This document shows positions 1-6,173 of a stretch of 11,414 bases of DNA, in pieces. The position numbers and the translations under genes were made by a program. How positions within the stretch are numbered: position 1 is the stretch's first letter; each line of letters starts with the position of its first letter. The notes beneath the pieces are model-generated. The model was given only the letters and a program-made list of their open reading frames with translations. It made no database searches and had not been told where the DNA came from. Source of the stretch: CAYZHV01 sp964478055 (GTDB lineage: Bacteria > Spirochaetota > Spirochaetia > DSM-27196 > Alkalispirochaetaceae); NCBI GenBank assembly GCA_964478055.1, contig CAYZHV010000116.1, positions 1 to 11,414 on the forward strand. The letters are read 5' to 3'.

Positions 1-141
1 CTGATCGTATACTCCCTGGTCCATAGCGTCGATGAGCTCTTCGGTTCCGTAGATCCGGGCCGGGACCTGCATCCCGGTCTTATAAGTAGTTGGGAGTTCC
101 CAAAGTGTCTCGTTAATTTGCTCGAGTGAGTCGGGTCGCAT
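1..141 (-). CDS. rtcB: RNA-splicing ligase RtcB, N-terminal fragment (runs off the left edge)
   Basis: Only the first 47 codons are in the window; the gene continues past base 1. The visible protein begins MRPDSLEQINETLW and continues through a stretch with YKTGMQVPARIYGTEELI. This matches the conserved RtcB N-terminus (typically 'W.IP..YK.GM.VP.RIYA.E.L'). By family knowledge RtcB is a Mn2+- and GTP-dependent ligase that joins 2',3'-cyclic phosphate or 3'-phosphate RNA ends to 5'-OH ends, in RNA repair or tRNA splicing. The catalytic His/Cys metal site lies outside the window, so activity cannot be judged. The ATG at 141-139 is chosen because an AAGGAG ribosome binding site (156-151) sits 9 bases upstream. 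It lies 143 bases downstream of apgM on the same strand, behind a GC-rich hairpin. I saw no clear promoter in that gap, so it may be read by read-through or from a weak promoter. Confidence 0.85.
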   Translation of the reverse strand, partial: MRPDSLEQINETLWELPTTYKTGMQVPARIYGTEELIDAMDQGVYDQ

Positions 142-246
142 AGAGCCGCACTCCTTAAACGTCTAGCAGGCGAGGGTAACGAGGACCGGTTAGCGATCCG
201 GGGGCCGACTGCGAGTCCTAGCGACCCTGGTGGCCGGCAGAAGCTC

Positions 247-269
247 GGGGGCCTCTCGGGGAGGCCCCC
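247..269 (-). terminator. GC-rich hairpin after apgM (weak terminator or attenuator)
   Basis: A perfect 9-bp inverted repeat (GGGGGCCTC at 247-255, GAGGCCCCC at 261-269) encloses a 5-base loop. It starts 16 bases past the apgM stop codon. No T-run follows on the minus strand (the next bases read GAGCTTCTGCC), so it does not meet the usual intrinsic-terminator pattern. It may act as an mRNA 3' stabiliser or a partial terminator before rtcB. Confidence 0.5.
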
Positions 270-284
270 CGGGAAGAACAGCGC

Positions 285-1487
285 CTAAGCGCCGAACTTT
301 TCGATTCGCAGAGCGTTTGCCATAGCCAGGGGCATCAGGTTTGTCGCAGGGAACCGCGGTCCCAAACCACCGGCGAGGCATGCCCGCTCACCAAAGGAAC
401 TCACTCCGTCGGGCCTGCAGTAGGCGGAGTGAATAATCGTCGGTACCGGATGCCAGCTATGATTCTTCAGAGCCCAGGGGGTGGAGTGGTCTCCGGTGAC
501 GATGAGGACGTCCGGCTTCGCCTCCAGGAGCGTCGGCAGCGCCTTGTCCACCTTTTCGATGCTTTCCACCTTGGTATCGAAATCTCCATCCTCCCCCGCC
601 TTGTCGGGCTTCTTTACGTGGATGAAGAAGAAGTCATACTCATCCCGATGCGCTTTGAGGGTCTCGAACTTCTCCGTGGGATCCTCTCCCGCGTCGAGGG
701 CCTTCATGCCGAGAAGCTTCGCAAGGCCCCGGTACATCGGATACGCTGCGATGGATGCTGCCTTGGTGCCGTAGACCTCCTCGAAGGTAGGCCACGCCGG
801 GGTCTTGGCAAAGCCGCGCAGGAGGGCCATATTTGCTTGATCCTCGCCGGAGAGAATATCCTTAGCCTTTTCGACAAACTCATTCGCCAGCGCCGCTGTG
901 GCCTGGGAGGCGTCATTACCGCCCTTTGCCACGTGGGGCTTGTGGCCAACCACCTTCGGGTCCGTGTCGTTCACCTTCTCTCCGAGCCCCTTGGCGCGGA
1001 AAACAACGAGAAAGCGGTGCTCCTTGATCGTCTCCACGAAGACCTCGCCTTCTGAAAGCTTGATCTTCTTGAGCTTCTCCACGAGCTCTTGGTTCTTCTC
1101 GGTAGAGATCCGTCCCGCCCGGCGGTCGGTAACGAGGCCGTCCTTGTCGACGGTACAGAAGTTGCCGCGACACGCCACGTCGGTCCCCTGGAGATCGAAG
1201 TCGATGCCAGCGGCGCTGAGCACACCGCGACCGACCTGATACTGGAGGGGGTCGTAACCAAAGAGCGCCAGGTGCGCGGGCCCGCTCCCGGGAGTAATGC
1301 CACCACCAACGGGCTCGTGGAGTCCGCAGAGGCTCTGTGACGCGAGCTTATCCAGATTCTTCGTATTGGCGGCCTCGAGCTCGGTCTTCCCTTGCGGTCC
1401 AGGAAGGCCGCCGAGGCCGTCCATTACCAGTAGGACAACTTTGGTCGAGGCTTCCGCCTTCAACGACCTGATGAGATCAAGATCCAT
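285..1487 (-). CDS. apgM: 2,3-bisphosphoglycerate-independent phosphoglycerate mutase, archaeal type (ApgM)
   Basis: A 400-aa cytoplasmic enzyme that interconverts 3- and 2-phosphoglycerate in glycolysis and gluconeogenesis without a bisphosphoglycerate cofactor. It belongs to the alkaline-phosphatase superfamily. Visible signatures are VLLVMDGLGG with the first metal ligand Asp23, GGGITPGSGPAHLALFGYDP with the probable phosphorylated nucleophile Ser68, a central KPHVAKGGNDAS stretch, HVKKPDKAGEDGD (His290, Asp295), and TGDHSTP (Asp333, His334) followed by His346. The metal-site residues I would expect are all present and the length fits the ApgM branch (about 400 aa, shorter than the 510-aa GpmI type). 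An upstream in-frame ATG at 1511 exists, but GAGGAGG at 1501-1495 sits 7 bases before the ATG at 1487, so the shorter form is chosen. It is followed by a hairpin and rtcB; I see no functional link to its neighbours. ApgM homologues also occur in deep-branching bacteria, so this does not imply recent archaeal transfer. Confidence 0.95.
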   Translation of the reverse strand: MDLDLIRSLKAEASTKVVLLVMDGLGGLPGPQGKTELEAANTKNLDKLASQSLCGLHEPVGGGITPGSGPAHLALFGYDPLQYQVGRGVLSAAGIDFDLQGTDVACRGNFCTVDKDGLVTDRRAGRISTEKNQELVEKLKKIKLSEGEVFVETIKEHRFLVVFRAKGLGEKVNDTDPKVVGHKPHVAKGGNDASQATAALANEFVEKAKDILSGEDQANMALLRGFAKTPAWPTFEEVYGTKAASIAAYPMYRGLAKLLGMKALDAGEDPTEKFETLKAHRDEYDFFFIHVKKPDKAGEDGDFDTKVESIEKVDKALPTLLEAKPDVLIVTGDHSTPWALKNHSWHPVPTIIHSAYCRPDGVSSFGERACLAGGLGPRFPATNLMPLAMANALRIEKFGA

Positions 1488-1494
1488 CGCATTT

Positions 1495-1501
1495 CCTCCT
1501 C
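1495..1501 (-). promoter_or_regulatory. Shine-Dalgarno of apgM that fixes its start
   Basis: GAGGAGG on the minus strand ends 7 bases before the ATG at 1487-1485. It lies inside the longer reading frame that opens at 1511, so it argues for initiation at 1487. Confidence 0.75.
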
Positions 1502-1513
1502 GTATATTCAAAC

Positions 1514-1540
1514 ATGATAGGGTCGAGAAGCCGGTGACAA
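1514..1540 (-). promoter_or_regulatory. Possible sigma70-type promoter of apgM
   Basis: On the minus strand TTGTCA (1540-1535) is followed after 15 bases by TATCAT (1519-1514), about 26 bases before the apgM start. Both hexamers are good, but the spacing is two bases shorter than ideal, so this is tentative. The -35 hexamer overlaps one arm of an imperfect inverted repeat (GGTGA at 1533-1537, TCACC near 1559-1563) that could be an operator. Confidence 0.3.
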
Positions 1541-1563
1541 CCTCAACATGTGGAGTGTATCAC

Positions 1564-1787
1564 CGCTCCTAGGGGCTCATTCTGGGCCAACCGGTTATAT
1601 TCGTCTACCGCCTTCTTGGACTGGAGAACTTCCAACCCCACTCCCCTCGCCTGTAACCAGGAACGTCTGCTTTCTGGGACCTCCAGCTGATTGCGCTGAT
1701 CCGCGGAGACTTTTTCACGACTCCTCCTTCCTCCAAGTTCTAGCGCGAGCGTTCCCGGAGCAAGTGTGGATAGTCTAAGGGTGAACT
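1564..1787. other. Gene-free stretch upstream of apgM
   Basis: Between the apgM promoter region and the small ORF at 1788 I find no open frame with a ribosome binding site, no tRNA-like T-loop sequence on either strand, and no clear hairpin followed by T residues. Frames open here on the plus strand have no family resemblance. It may be an untranslated or degenerate spacer. Confidence 0.4.
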
Positions 1788-1958
1788 GTGTACCTTCTCT
1801 CTAACATGATACACCCTGAACCGCGTCCCCCGCTCACCGGTTTTGTCTACGCGTCCGGCGGGGTACGGAGCGTCTTTTTCGCCGCCGCGGCGGTTCCGGT
1901 CGTAATGCTGGCGGTACTCTGGTCGACAGCAGAAGGTCCCGGTCACGGTTTGCGGTAG
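1788..1958 (+). CDS. Possible small single-pass membrane protein (56 aa), unrecognised
   Basis: A short plus-strand frame opening with GTG at 1788, or ATG at 1806 (50 aa). AAGGG at 1777-1781 lies 6 bases before the GTG. The product has a Pro/Arg-containing N-terminus (IHPEPRPPLTG) and one hydrophobic segment, VFFAAAAVPVVMLAVLW, which could span a membrane, then a short polar end. Roughly two thirds of codons end in G or C, like its neighbours, but this also holds for random frames in GC-rich DNA. It converges with the thioesterase and overlaps its last 16 bases. A competing minus-strand frame (1946-1740) covers the same DNA, starting at a GTG that overlaps the thioesterase stop (GTGA); its product is highly charged and equally unrecognised. 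At most one of the two is likely real. Confidence 0.22.
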   Translation: MYLLSNMIHPEPRPPLTGFVYASGGVRSVFFAAAAVPVVMLAVLWSTAEGPGHGLR

Positions 1959-2395
1959 AGATTGGTCATCCGAACCTGGGATATGAGCTTTCCGCTCTCC
2001 TGCTGAACTATCTCCACCTGGTGATGCACCAGAGTGCGGCTCCGGCGTAGCTGGACCGCCTTTGCGAGCACAATCCCGGAGGTCGCCGAGCGCAGGTGAG
2101 AGCCGTTTATCTCGATACCCACGGGAATCTGCTCGGTGAGATCCACCTTCCAGCAGGCGTGGAGGCTTGCCGCTGACTCCGCGAGGAGCATGCTCATACC
2201 GCCGTGGAGCAGTCCGTAGGGTTGGCGCGCGTGATCGCCGATCTCCATGGCGAGCACCAAACCCTCATCATCCACCGACCGGAGCTCAATACCGTGAACA
2301 CCGAGGGCCGTGTGATCCCGGAAGGTGTCGAACCAGCGCAGCCAGCCCTCTAAGGTGTGGTCCTCCGGCGCTGTGGGAAGATATGGTTCACTCAT
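1943..2395 (-). CDS. PaaI/YdiI-family hotdog-fold acyl-CoA thioesterase
   Basis: A 150-aa single-domain hotdog protein likely to hydrolyse an acyl- or aryl-CoA thioester in the cytoplasm. The diagnostic stretch is RQPYGLLHGGMSMLLAES (residues 58-74), with the HGG oxyanion turn at 65-67 and the catalytic Glu at 73, as in YdiI/MenI, EntH and PaaI-like enzymes. GIEINGSHLRSA (93-104) is the second conserved strand. Length matches the family (about 135-150 aa). The frame is open up to 2446, but that upstream start lies inside the preceding terminator hairpin, so the ATG at 2395 is used. No good ribosome binding site precedes it at normal distance; instead a promoter ends 6 bases before the ATG, which suggests a leaderless mRNA. 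No menaquinone, phenylacetate or siderophore genes are nearby, so the substrate cannot be inferred. A housekeeping CoA-salvage role is as likely as a dedicated one. Confidence 0.88.
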   Translation of the reverse strand: MSEPYLPTAPEDHTLEGWLRWFDTFRDHTALGVHGIELRSVDDEGLVLAMEIGDHARQPYGLLHGGMSMLLAESAASLHACWKVDLTEQIPVGIEINGSHLRSATSGIVLAKAVQLRRSRTLVHHQVEIVQQESGKLISQVRMTNLYRKP

Positions 2396-2401
2396 GAGTA
2401 G

Positions 2402-2430
2402 AGTGTACTCTCCCACTCCCTGAATGTGAA
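2402..2430 (-). promoter_or_regulatory. Promoter of the thioesterase gene, directly abutting its start codon
   Basis: On the minus strand TTCACA (2430-2425, one mismatch to TTGACA) is followed after exactly 17 bases by TACACT (2407-2402). Six bases then lead to the ATG at 2395. The predicted transcription start therefore falls at or within a base or two of the A of the ATG. The -35 hexamer shares two bases with the U-tract of the upstream operon's terminator. Confidence 0.55.
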
Positions 2431-2457
2431 AAAGCCCCCGAACCAAGGGCCGGGGGC
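2429..2457 (-). terminator. Rho-independent terminator of the osmoprotectant transporter operon
   Basis: On the minus strand GCCCCCG (2457-2451) pairs perfectly with CGGGGGC (2440-2434) across a 10-base loop and is followed at once by TTTTT (2433-2429). It lies 54 bases past the stop codon of the binding-protein gene and ends the four-gene operon. Confidence 0.9.
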
Positions 2458-2510
2458 GAGGTTCTACTGCCCTTTGGCCACGCTCTGCGTCGCCGTCGGG
2501 GCGGCCGGCG

Positions 2511-3422
2511 CTATCCCTCGATGAGCCCCTCGCTAACCAGGAACTCCCGGGCCACCGCCTCGGGCTCCATACCCTCAGCGTCGACCTGATAGTTGAGCTC
2601 GATCATCACATCCGCGGTGAGAACATCGGAGAGGGGATCGAGGGCCTCCTGGATGCCGTCGACTTCGTCCAGAACCTCCTGGGTCGCGCAAACCGCCAGG
2701 TTGTAGGGGGTAAAAAAGTTCTCGTTGTCGTCGAGGACGACGAGGTCGTACTCCCGGAGCTTGCCGTCGGTGGCAAAGACCATGGCAACATCGATGTCAC
2801 CCTGGGCTATGGCGTCGTAAGTAAGGCCGAGCTCCATGGTCCGCACCTGCCCCTGAGGCACGTCCATGCCGTACGACTCCGAGAGAGCGGGAAAGCCGTC
2901 AGGGCGTTCGAAGAACTCGAAGCCGATTCCGAAGGTTACCTCTTGCGGATTGTTGTTTACCATCTCCGCGAGGTCGCTCAAGCTCTCCAAACCGTTCTCC
3001 TCGGCAAAGGAGCTCTCTACGGCGAGAGCGTAGGTGTTGTTTACCGGCGTTCGCTCGAACCAAATAACGTCGTTCTGCTCTTCGTCCTCTGCCTTGAGCT
3101 CCTCCCAAAGCTGGGCAGGGTCGTTGATGCTCTCCTCGTGACCGAGATAGACGAGCCAGCCGGTACCGGTATAGTCAGCGTAGAGATCGACCTGCTGGGT
3201 CTCGAGAGCGTTCCGAACCGCCTGGGAGCTCATCCCAAACTGCTGGTTCGTGGGTATTCCCGCGTCTTCCAGAAGCAGAGAAATCATGTTGCCCATGACG
3301 TACTGCTCGGTAAAGTTCTTTGCACCCACGGTCACCGTTGGTCCCTCGGCACCACCTGCGCTAATCAGTAGAAAAGAGAGCGCCACAATAGCGACGGTCA
3401 CAAGAATCATTCCTTTTTTCAT
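2511..3422 (-). CDS. Periplasmic substrate-binding protein of an osmoprotectant (glycine betaine/choline-type) ABC importer
   Basis: A 303-aa precursor of the OpuBC/OpuCC/OsmX/YehZ family, which delivers quaternary-amine osmoprotectants to the membrane complex. Residues 1-27 form a Sec signal (MKKG, a hydrophobic core, then SAGGAEG); there is no lipobox Cys, so a soluble periplasmic protein is expected. Family motifs in order are VTVGAKNFTEQYVMGN (30-45), a YADYTGTGW box (81-89), NNTYALAV (128-135), FATDGKL (216-222) and FFTPYNLAV (236-244). The Tyr residues in these boxes are candidates for the aromatic cage that binds trimethylammonium groups. The protein is rich in Asp/Glu, as in salt-adapted bacteria. 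An upstream ATG at 3443 overlaps the preceding stop (ATGA), but AAGGAGG (3435-3429) sits 6 bases before the ATG at 3422, and that start gives the better signal peptide. It is the last gene of the operon. The exact ligand (betaine, choline, carnitine, ectoine) is not determinable by eye. Confidence 0.93.
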   Translation of the reverse strand: MKKGMILVTVAIVALSFLLISAGGAEGPTVTVGAKNFTEQYVMGNMISLLLEDAGIPTNQQFGMSSQAVRNALETQQVDLYADYTGTGWLVYLGHEESINDPAQLWEELKAEDEEQNDVIWFERTPVNNTYALAVESSFAEENGLESLSDLAEMVNNNPQEVTFGIGFEFFERPDGFPALSESYGMDVPQGQVRTMELGLTYDAIAQGDIDVAMVFATDGKLREYDLVVLDDNENFFTPYNLAVCATQEVLDEVDGIQEALDPLSDVLTADVMIELNYQVDAEGMEPEAVAREFLVSEGLIEG

Positions 3423-3428
3423 AAGACT

Positions 3429-3435
3429 CCTCCTT
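3429..3435 (-). promoter_or_regulatory. Shine-Dalgarno of the binding-protein gene that decides its start
   Basis: AAGGAGG on the minus strand, 6 bases before the ATG at 3422. It lies between two candidate starts (3443 and 3422) and supports the second. A near-perfect site fits the need for more binding protein than membrane subunits. Confidence 0.75.
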
Positions 3436-3439
3436 GGGG

Positions 3440-4099
3440 TCATATCGTACCTTCTGCCTGTTTGATCAGGCCCTTTGACGTGAGTAACCGCTGCACTCCG
3501 GCGAGGATGGTGTCCACCAGGACCGCCATGAGTGCTGCCGGAATCGCTCCGGCGAGAATGAGCACCGGCCGGTTCACCCGGAGGCCGATAAAGATGAGCT
3601 CCCCGAGACCGCCGGCTCCGATTGCTGAGGCGATGGCTGCGGTGCCGATGTTAATGGTCGCCGCGCTCCGGGCGCCGGAGGCGATAGCGTCTATGGAGAC
3701 CGGGATCTCCACCTTCCAGAGTATCTGTCTGTTGGTCATTCCCATCCCCCGGGCGGCCTGCTTCATTCCCGGAGATACTCCGAAGAGGCCGCTGGCGCTG
3801 TTAAAGGTGATCGGAACGAGGCTGTAGACGAAGAGCGCGGCTATCGCCGGAGAAGCGCCGATCCCGAGAAAGATAAAGACCACTGCTATGACCGCGATAC
3901 TCGGTATTGACTGGGCAGCGCCGGTTACTGAGAGCAGAGCCGTTCCAAAACGGCGGCGCCCCGGACGGGTAGCGATAATCGCTATCGCGAGACCCACGAC
4001 TACGGCCATCAGCCAGGAGACGAGAAAGAGATAGAAGTGTTGCCAGAACTTCTGCAGCACATAGAGCGCGTTTTCCTGCACGTAGAGAAGGAGTTCCAT
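3440..4099 (-). CDS. Osmoprotectant ABC transporter permease (second of two)
   Basis: A 219-aa inner-membrane subunit of the BPD_transp_1 family (OpuCB/OpuCD, YehW/YehY type). Hydrophobic segments lie at about 22-44, 56-80, 84-100, 140-172 and 178-203. The cytoplasmic EAA loop that docks on the ATPase is visible at about 113-134 (KQAARGMGMTNRQILWKVEIP), followed by the family's IGAGGLGELIFIGL stretch (160-173). The start ATG is one base after the ATPase stop codon and is preceded by GGAGG 6 bases upstream, within the ATPase coding sequence, so the two are probably translationally coupled. The binding-protein gene begins 17 bases after its stop. It shares the GMGMTNRQIL motif with the operon's first permease but differs elsewhere, consistent with a heterodimeric channel from an old duplication. 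Confidence 0.92.
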   Translation of the reverse strand: MELLLYVQENALYVLQKFWQHFYLFLVSWLMAVVVGLAIAIIATRPGRRRFGTALLSVTGAAQSIPSIAVIAVVFIFLGIGASPAIAALFVYSLVPITFNSASGLFGVSPGMKQAARGMGMTNRQILWKVEIPVSIDAIASGARSAATINIGTAAIASAIGAGGLGELIFIGLRVNRPVLILAGAIPAALMAVLVDTILAGVQRLLTSKGLIKQAEGTI

Positions 4100-4100
4100 G

Positions 4101-5222
4101 CTACGCCTCCTCCGCCCCGCTGGTGACGCTTTCCATATGCGAAAAGACCTCTCGGAAGCGAATCACCCCGAGCATCTTGCCCCGACGATTAATCACCGGC
4201 GCCGAGGTTATCCCGGCAGTCAGCATCATGGAGATCGCTTCCATCAGGGTCGATGTCGGGTTTATGGTGGCCGCGGTCCGGGCCACGTCGGTCAGCGATC
4301 GTTCGTCACTCAAAGTCTTGAGGTCCCGAATCCTGACATAGCCGTGGAGCTTGTCGCTCTCGTCCTTCACAAAGCCAAAGGTTCGCCCCGCATCTTCGAG
4401 ACGCTTAGTCGCCTCCGCCACTGAGAGATCCGGGGTCAGATAGAAGTACTCCCTGTCGTAGTTGTCCTCCACCCTCAGAAGCTCCATCCCTTTCATGGCG
4501 CGGTCCGAGCCGAGGAGATCCTCTACGAACTCGTTAACCGGGTTGTTTATGATCTCCATGACGTCGTCGTACTGGACGAGCTGACCCTGATCGAGAATGA
4601 CAAGCTTATCCCCGAGCTTCACAGCCTCCCGAATGTCGTGGGTAACAAAGACGATGGTCTTCTGAATCTCTCGCTGAATCTCGATAAAGCCGTCCTGCAG
4701 GGTCTCGCGGTTAATCGGGTCAATGGCACCAAAGGGCTCGTCCATGAGGAGGATCTTCGGGTCCGAGGCGAGCCCTCGGGCCACCCCGACTCGCTGGCGT
4801 TGGCCTCCCGAAAGTTCCGCAGGGTACTGCGTCGGGTGCTTGTCCGGATCGAGGTTGACCAGCTCCAGGAGCTCTTTGACGCGAGCCTCGATCCGAGATT
4901 CCTCCCATTTGAGGAGCCGAGGGACCGTCGCGATGTTCTCGTAGATGGTCATGTGCGGAAAGAGTCCAATCTCCTGAATGACATAGCCGATGCTCCGGCG
5001 CAGCTCGATCGGATCGATGTCATGTATGGAGACACCTTCATAGCGGATATCACCGGAGGTGATTGGAAGGAGGCGGTTCAAGGTCTTGAGCAAGGTGGTC
5101 TTTCCACACCCCGAAGGTCCTATCAAAACGTTAAGGGTCTGATCTTCAAAGGTGAGGGAGAGGTCATTGACGGCAGTCAGATCGCCGTACTTCTTCGTAA
5201 CATGGTCAAGCTCAATAGGCAT
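4101..5222 (-). CDS. Osmoprotectant ABC transporter ATP-binding protein with tandem CBS domains (OpuCA-like)
   Basis: A 373-aa cytoplasmic ATPase that powers the importer. The ABC domain (about 1-238) is complete: Walker A GPSGCGKTT (35-43), Q-loop Gln83 in VIQEIGLFPHMTIYENI, signature LSGGQRQRVGVARG (137-150), Walker B ILLMDEP (157-163) with catalytic Glu162, and switch His195 in FVTHDI. The C-terminal 130 residues form two CBS motifs (about 247-303 and 308-365; the second is the better conserved, with TSTLMEAISMMLTAGITSAPVINRRGKMLGVI-like spacing), ending in a short acidic tail. In known relatives (OpuA, OpuCA) the CBS pair senses ionic strength or binds c-di-AMP, so activity is probably gated after translation. 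The ATG at 5222 is preceded by GAGGAGA 6 bases upstream, 12 bases after the first permease's stop. Confidence 0.95.
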   Translation of the reverse strand: MPIELDHVTKKYGDLTAVNDLSLTFEDQTLNVLIGPSGCGKTTLLKTLNRLLPITSGDIRYEGVSIHDIDPIELRRSIGYVIQEIGLFPHMTIYENIATVPRLLKWEESRIEARVKELLELVNLDPDKHPTQYPAELSGGQRQRVGVARGLASDPKILLMDEPFGAIDPINRETLQDGFIEIQREIQKTIVFVTHDIREAVKLGDKLVILDQGQLVQYDDVMEIINNPVNEFVEDLLGSDRAMKGMELLRVEDNYDREYFYLTPDLSVAEATKRLEDAGRTFGFVKDESDKLHGYVRIRDLKTLSDERSLTDVARTAATINPTSTLMEAISMMLTAGITSAPVINRRGKMLGVIRFREVFSHMESVTSGAEEA

Positions 5223-5234
5223 CTGCGTCTCCTC

Positions 5235-5897
5235 TTACTGATCTCTGCTGATCTTTATGCCTCGGGGGGTCAGCCACTCCTCGAGCTGAAGCAATCCGTA
5301 GTTGGTCCCAATGCCGAGCAGGCCGACAAGGACTGCTCCGATCAGCACCATGTCGAGGCGCGTGCGACTCAAGCCCGAGAAAATGAAGTATCCCAGCCCT
5401 CCGGCACCGACGAGGTAGGAAATCGTCGTTACTGCCACACCGAGAACGGCAGCGTTTCGAATGCCTGCCATCATGATCGGTATCGCCAGGGGCAGTCGAA
5501 TCTTTCGAAGGATCTGCCGGTTGGTCATTCCCATTCCCTGGGCAGCGCGAATAACCCCCGGATCCACCGCCCGTATTGCGACTAAGGTATTTCTGGTAAT
5601 CGGGAGAAAGGAATAGACCACTAAGGCTACAACCGCCGGAGGCATGCCAATGCCCGCCTTCAACGGCGCCAGGAGAATGACCATGAAGCCGAAAAGCGCC
5701 AGGCTCGGAATGGTCATAAGGATCCCCGCCATGTAGATGACAACCTTTGCAACCTGCTTGTTGTAGGAAATCAGGATCCCCGTGGGGACGCCAACAGCCA
5801 TCGCAAAGGGCAGAGCTACCACAACAATCTTTAGATGTGTAAGCAGTTCGCGCAGTATTTGGTTCCAACTGCTGGCCAAGTATTCGAGTAGCGGCAT
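5235..5897 (-). CDS. Osmoprotectant ABC transporter permease (first of two)
   Basis: A 220-aa inner-membrane protein of the BPD_transp_1 family and first gene of the importer operon. Hydrophobic spans lie near 20-43, 52-78, 84-102, 139-175 and 181-203. The EAA loop for ATPase docking is at about 114-135 (VIRAAQGMGMTNRQILRKIRLP), followed by YLVGAGGLGYFIFSGL (161-176), characteristic of OpuC/YehW-type permeases. The frame is open to 5933, but the extra 12 residues (SSSRGHRRECS and similar) are not family-like. GGAGGGAG at 5911-5904 precedes the ATG at 5897, so that start is used. A 230-aa frame overlapping it on the same strand is an out-of-frame shadow. With the other permease it should form the asymmetric translocation pore. 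Confidence 0.92.
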   Translation of the reverse strand: MPLLEYLASSWNQILRELLTHLKIVVVALPFAMAVGVPTGILISYNKQVAKVVIYMAGILMTIPSLALFGFMVILLAPLKAGIGMPPAVVALVVYSFLPITRNTLVAIRAVDPGVIRAAQGMGMTNRQILRKIRLPLAIPIMMAGIRNAAVLGVAVTTISYLVGAGGLGYFIFSGLSRTRLDMVLIGAVLVGLLGIGTNYGLLQLEEWLTPRGIKISRDQ

Positions 5898-5903
5898 AGA
5901 ACA

Positions 5904-5911
5904 CTCCCTCC
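5904..5911 (-). promoter_or_regulatory. Shine-Dalgarno of the first permease gene
   Basis: GGAGGGAG on the minus strand, with the GGAGG core ending 9 bases before the ATG at 5897. It selects this start over the upstream in-frame one at 5933. Confidence 0.6.
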
Positions 5912-6089
5912 GGTGGCCTCGGCTCGATGACAATTGGCCTGTTCCCTGGTAGCCGGTTTGCTCACGCAGCCTATAGAACGGAAATTCCTTAGAGAAAATG
6001 AAAGGATCAGTCTACAGGCACAATGTCGCCGAAGCACACCTCTTTTACAATAATACTTCGAATTATAACAAAAGAAAACCGACCAAACC

Positions 6090-6112
6090 GGCGGTGCTGT
6101 CGAATCACCGCC
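6090..6112. repeat. Perfect 7-bp inverted repeat, possible operator
   Basis: GGCGGTG (6090-6096) and CACCGCC (6106-6112) are exact reverse complements separated by 9 bases, giving arm centres about 16 bases apart. No T-run follows on either strand, so a terminator is unlikely. It lies between the AT-rich promoter core and the kinase start, a natural place for a dimeric regulator such as the NarL-type protein encoded just downstream. Confidence 0.45.
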
Positions 6113-6173
6113 AACTTGACCCTGTACCCCAACCCTAGGAACTTCTGATTAGAGAATTTTCGAAGGAATAGAC

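Larger units (their letters stand above)
5898..6173. promoter_or_regulatory. Divergent control region between the osmolyte importer and the kinase/regulator operon
   Basis: This 276-base gap contains no supported gene and must hold the promoters of both flanking operons. Its centre (about 6041-6075) is AT-rich. A perfect TATAAT on the minus strand (6067-6062) points toward the importer but has no convincing -35, so it may need an activator, and it would give a leader of roughly 160 bases. On the plus strand TTTACA (6044-6049) is one mismatch from the -35 consensus, with a weaker -10 (TAACAA, 6066-6071) after 16 bases. These overlap, so the two promoters could compete. TTGACC at 6116-6121 has no good -10 partner. 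An inverted repeat follows at 6090-6112. Confidence 0.4.

Noticed and set aside
429..1340. Several plus-strand frames of 80-208 aa
   Set aside because: All lie antisense to apgM, whose catalytic motifs are complete.
1882..1893. 12-bp perfect palindrome CCGCCGCGGCGG considered as a terminator
   Set aside because: The T-run lies on the wrong side for plus-strand transcription, and on the minus strand it is followed by A residues. Low-complexity GC repeats of this kind arise easily in Ala codons.
1502..1942. Search for tRNA or small structured RNA in the largest gap
   Set aside because: No T-loop GGTTCGAATCC-like sequence or cloverleaf arms on either strand, and no clear terminator-ended hairpin.
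2396..2446. Upstream extension of the thioesterase by 17 residues to a start at 2446
   Set aside because: That start lies within the terminator hairpin, and the added residues are not family-like; the ATG at 2395 fits the family length.
4638..5585. 315-aa plus-strand open frame
   Set aside because: Antisense to the ABC ATPase and first permease, both with intact family motifs. Long shadow frames are expected in GC-rich genes.
5212..5904. 230-aa open frame on the minus strand overlapping the first permease
   Set aside because: It is a different frame over the same DNA as a clear BPD_transp_1 permease. Its product is Gly/His/Ser-rich with no fold signature and no suitable ribosome binding site.
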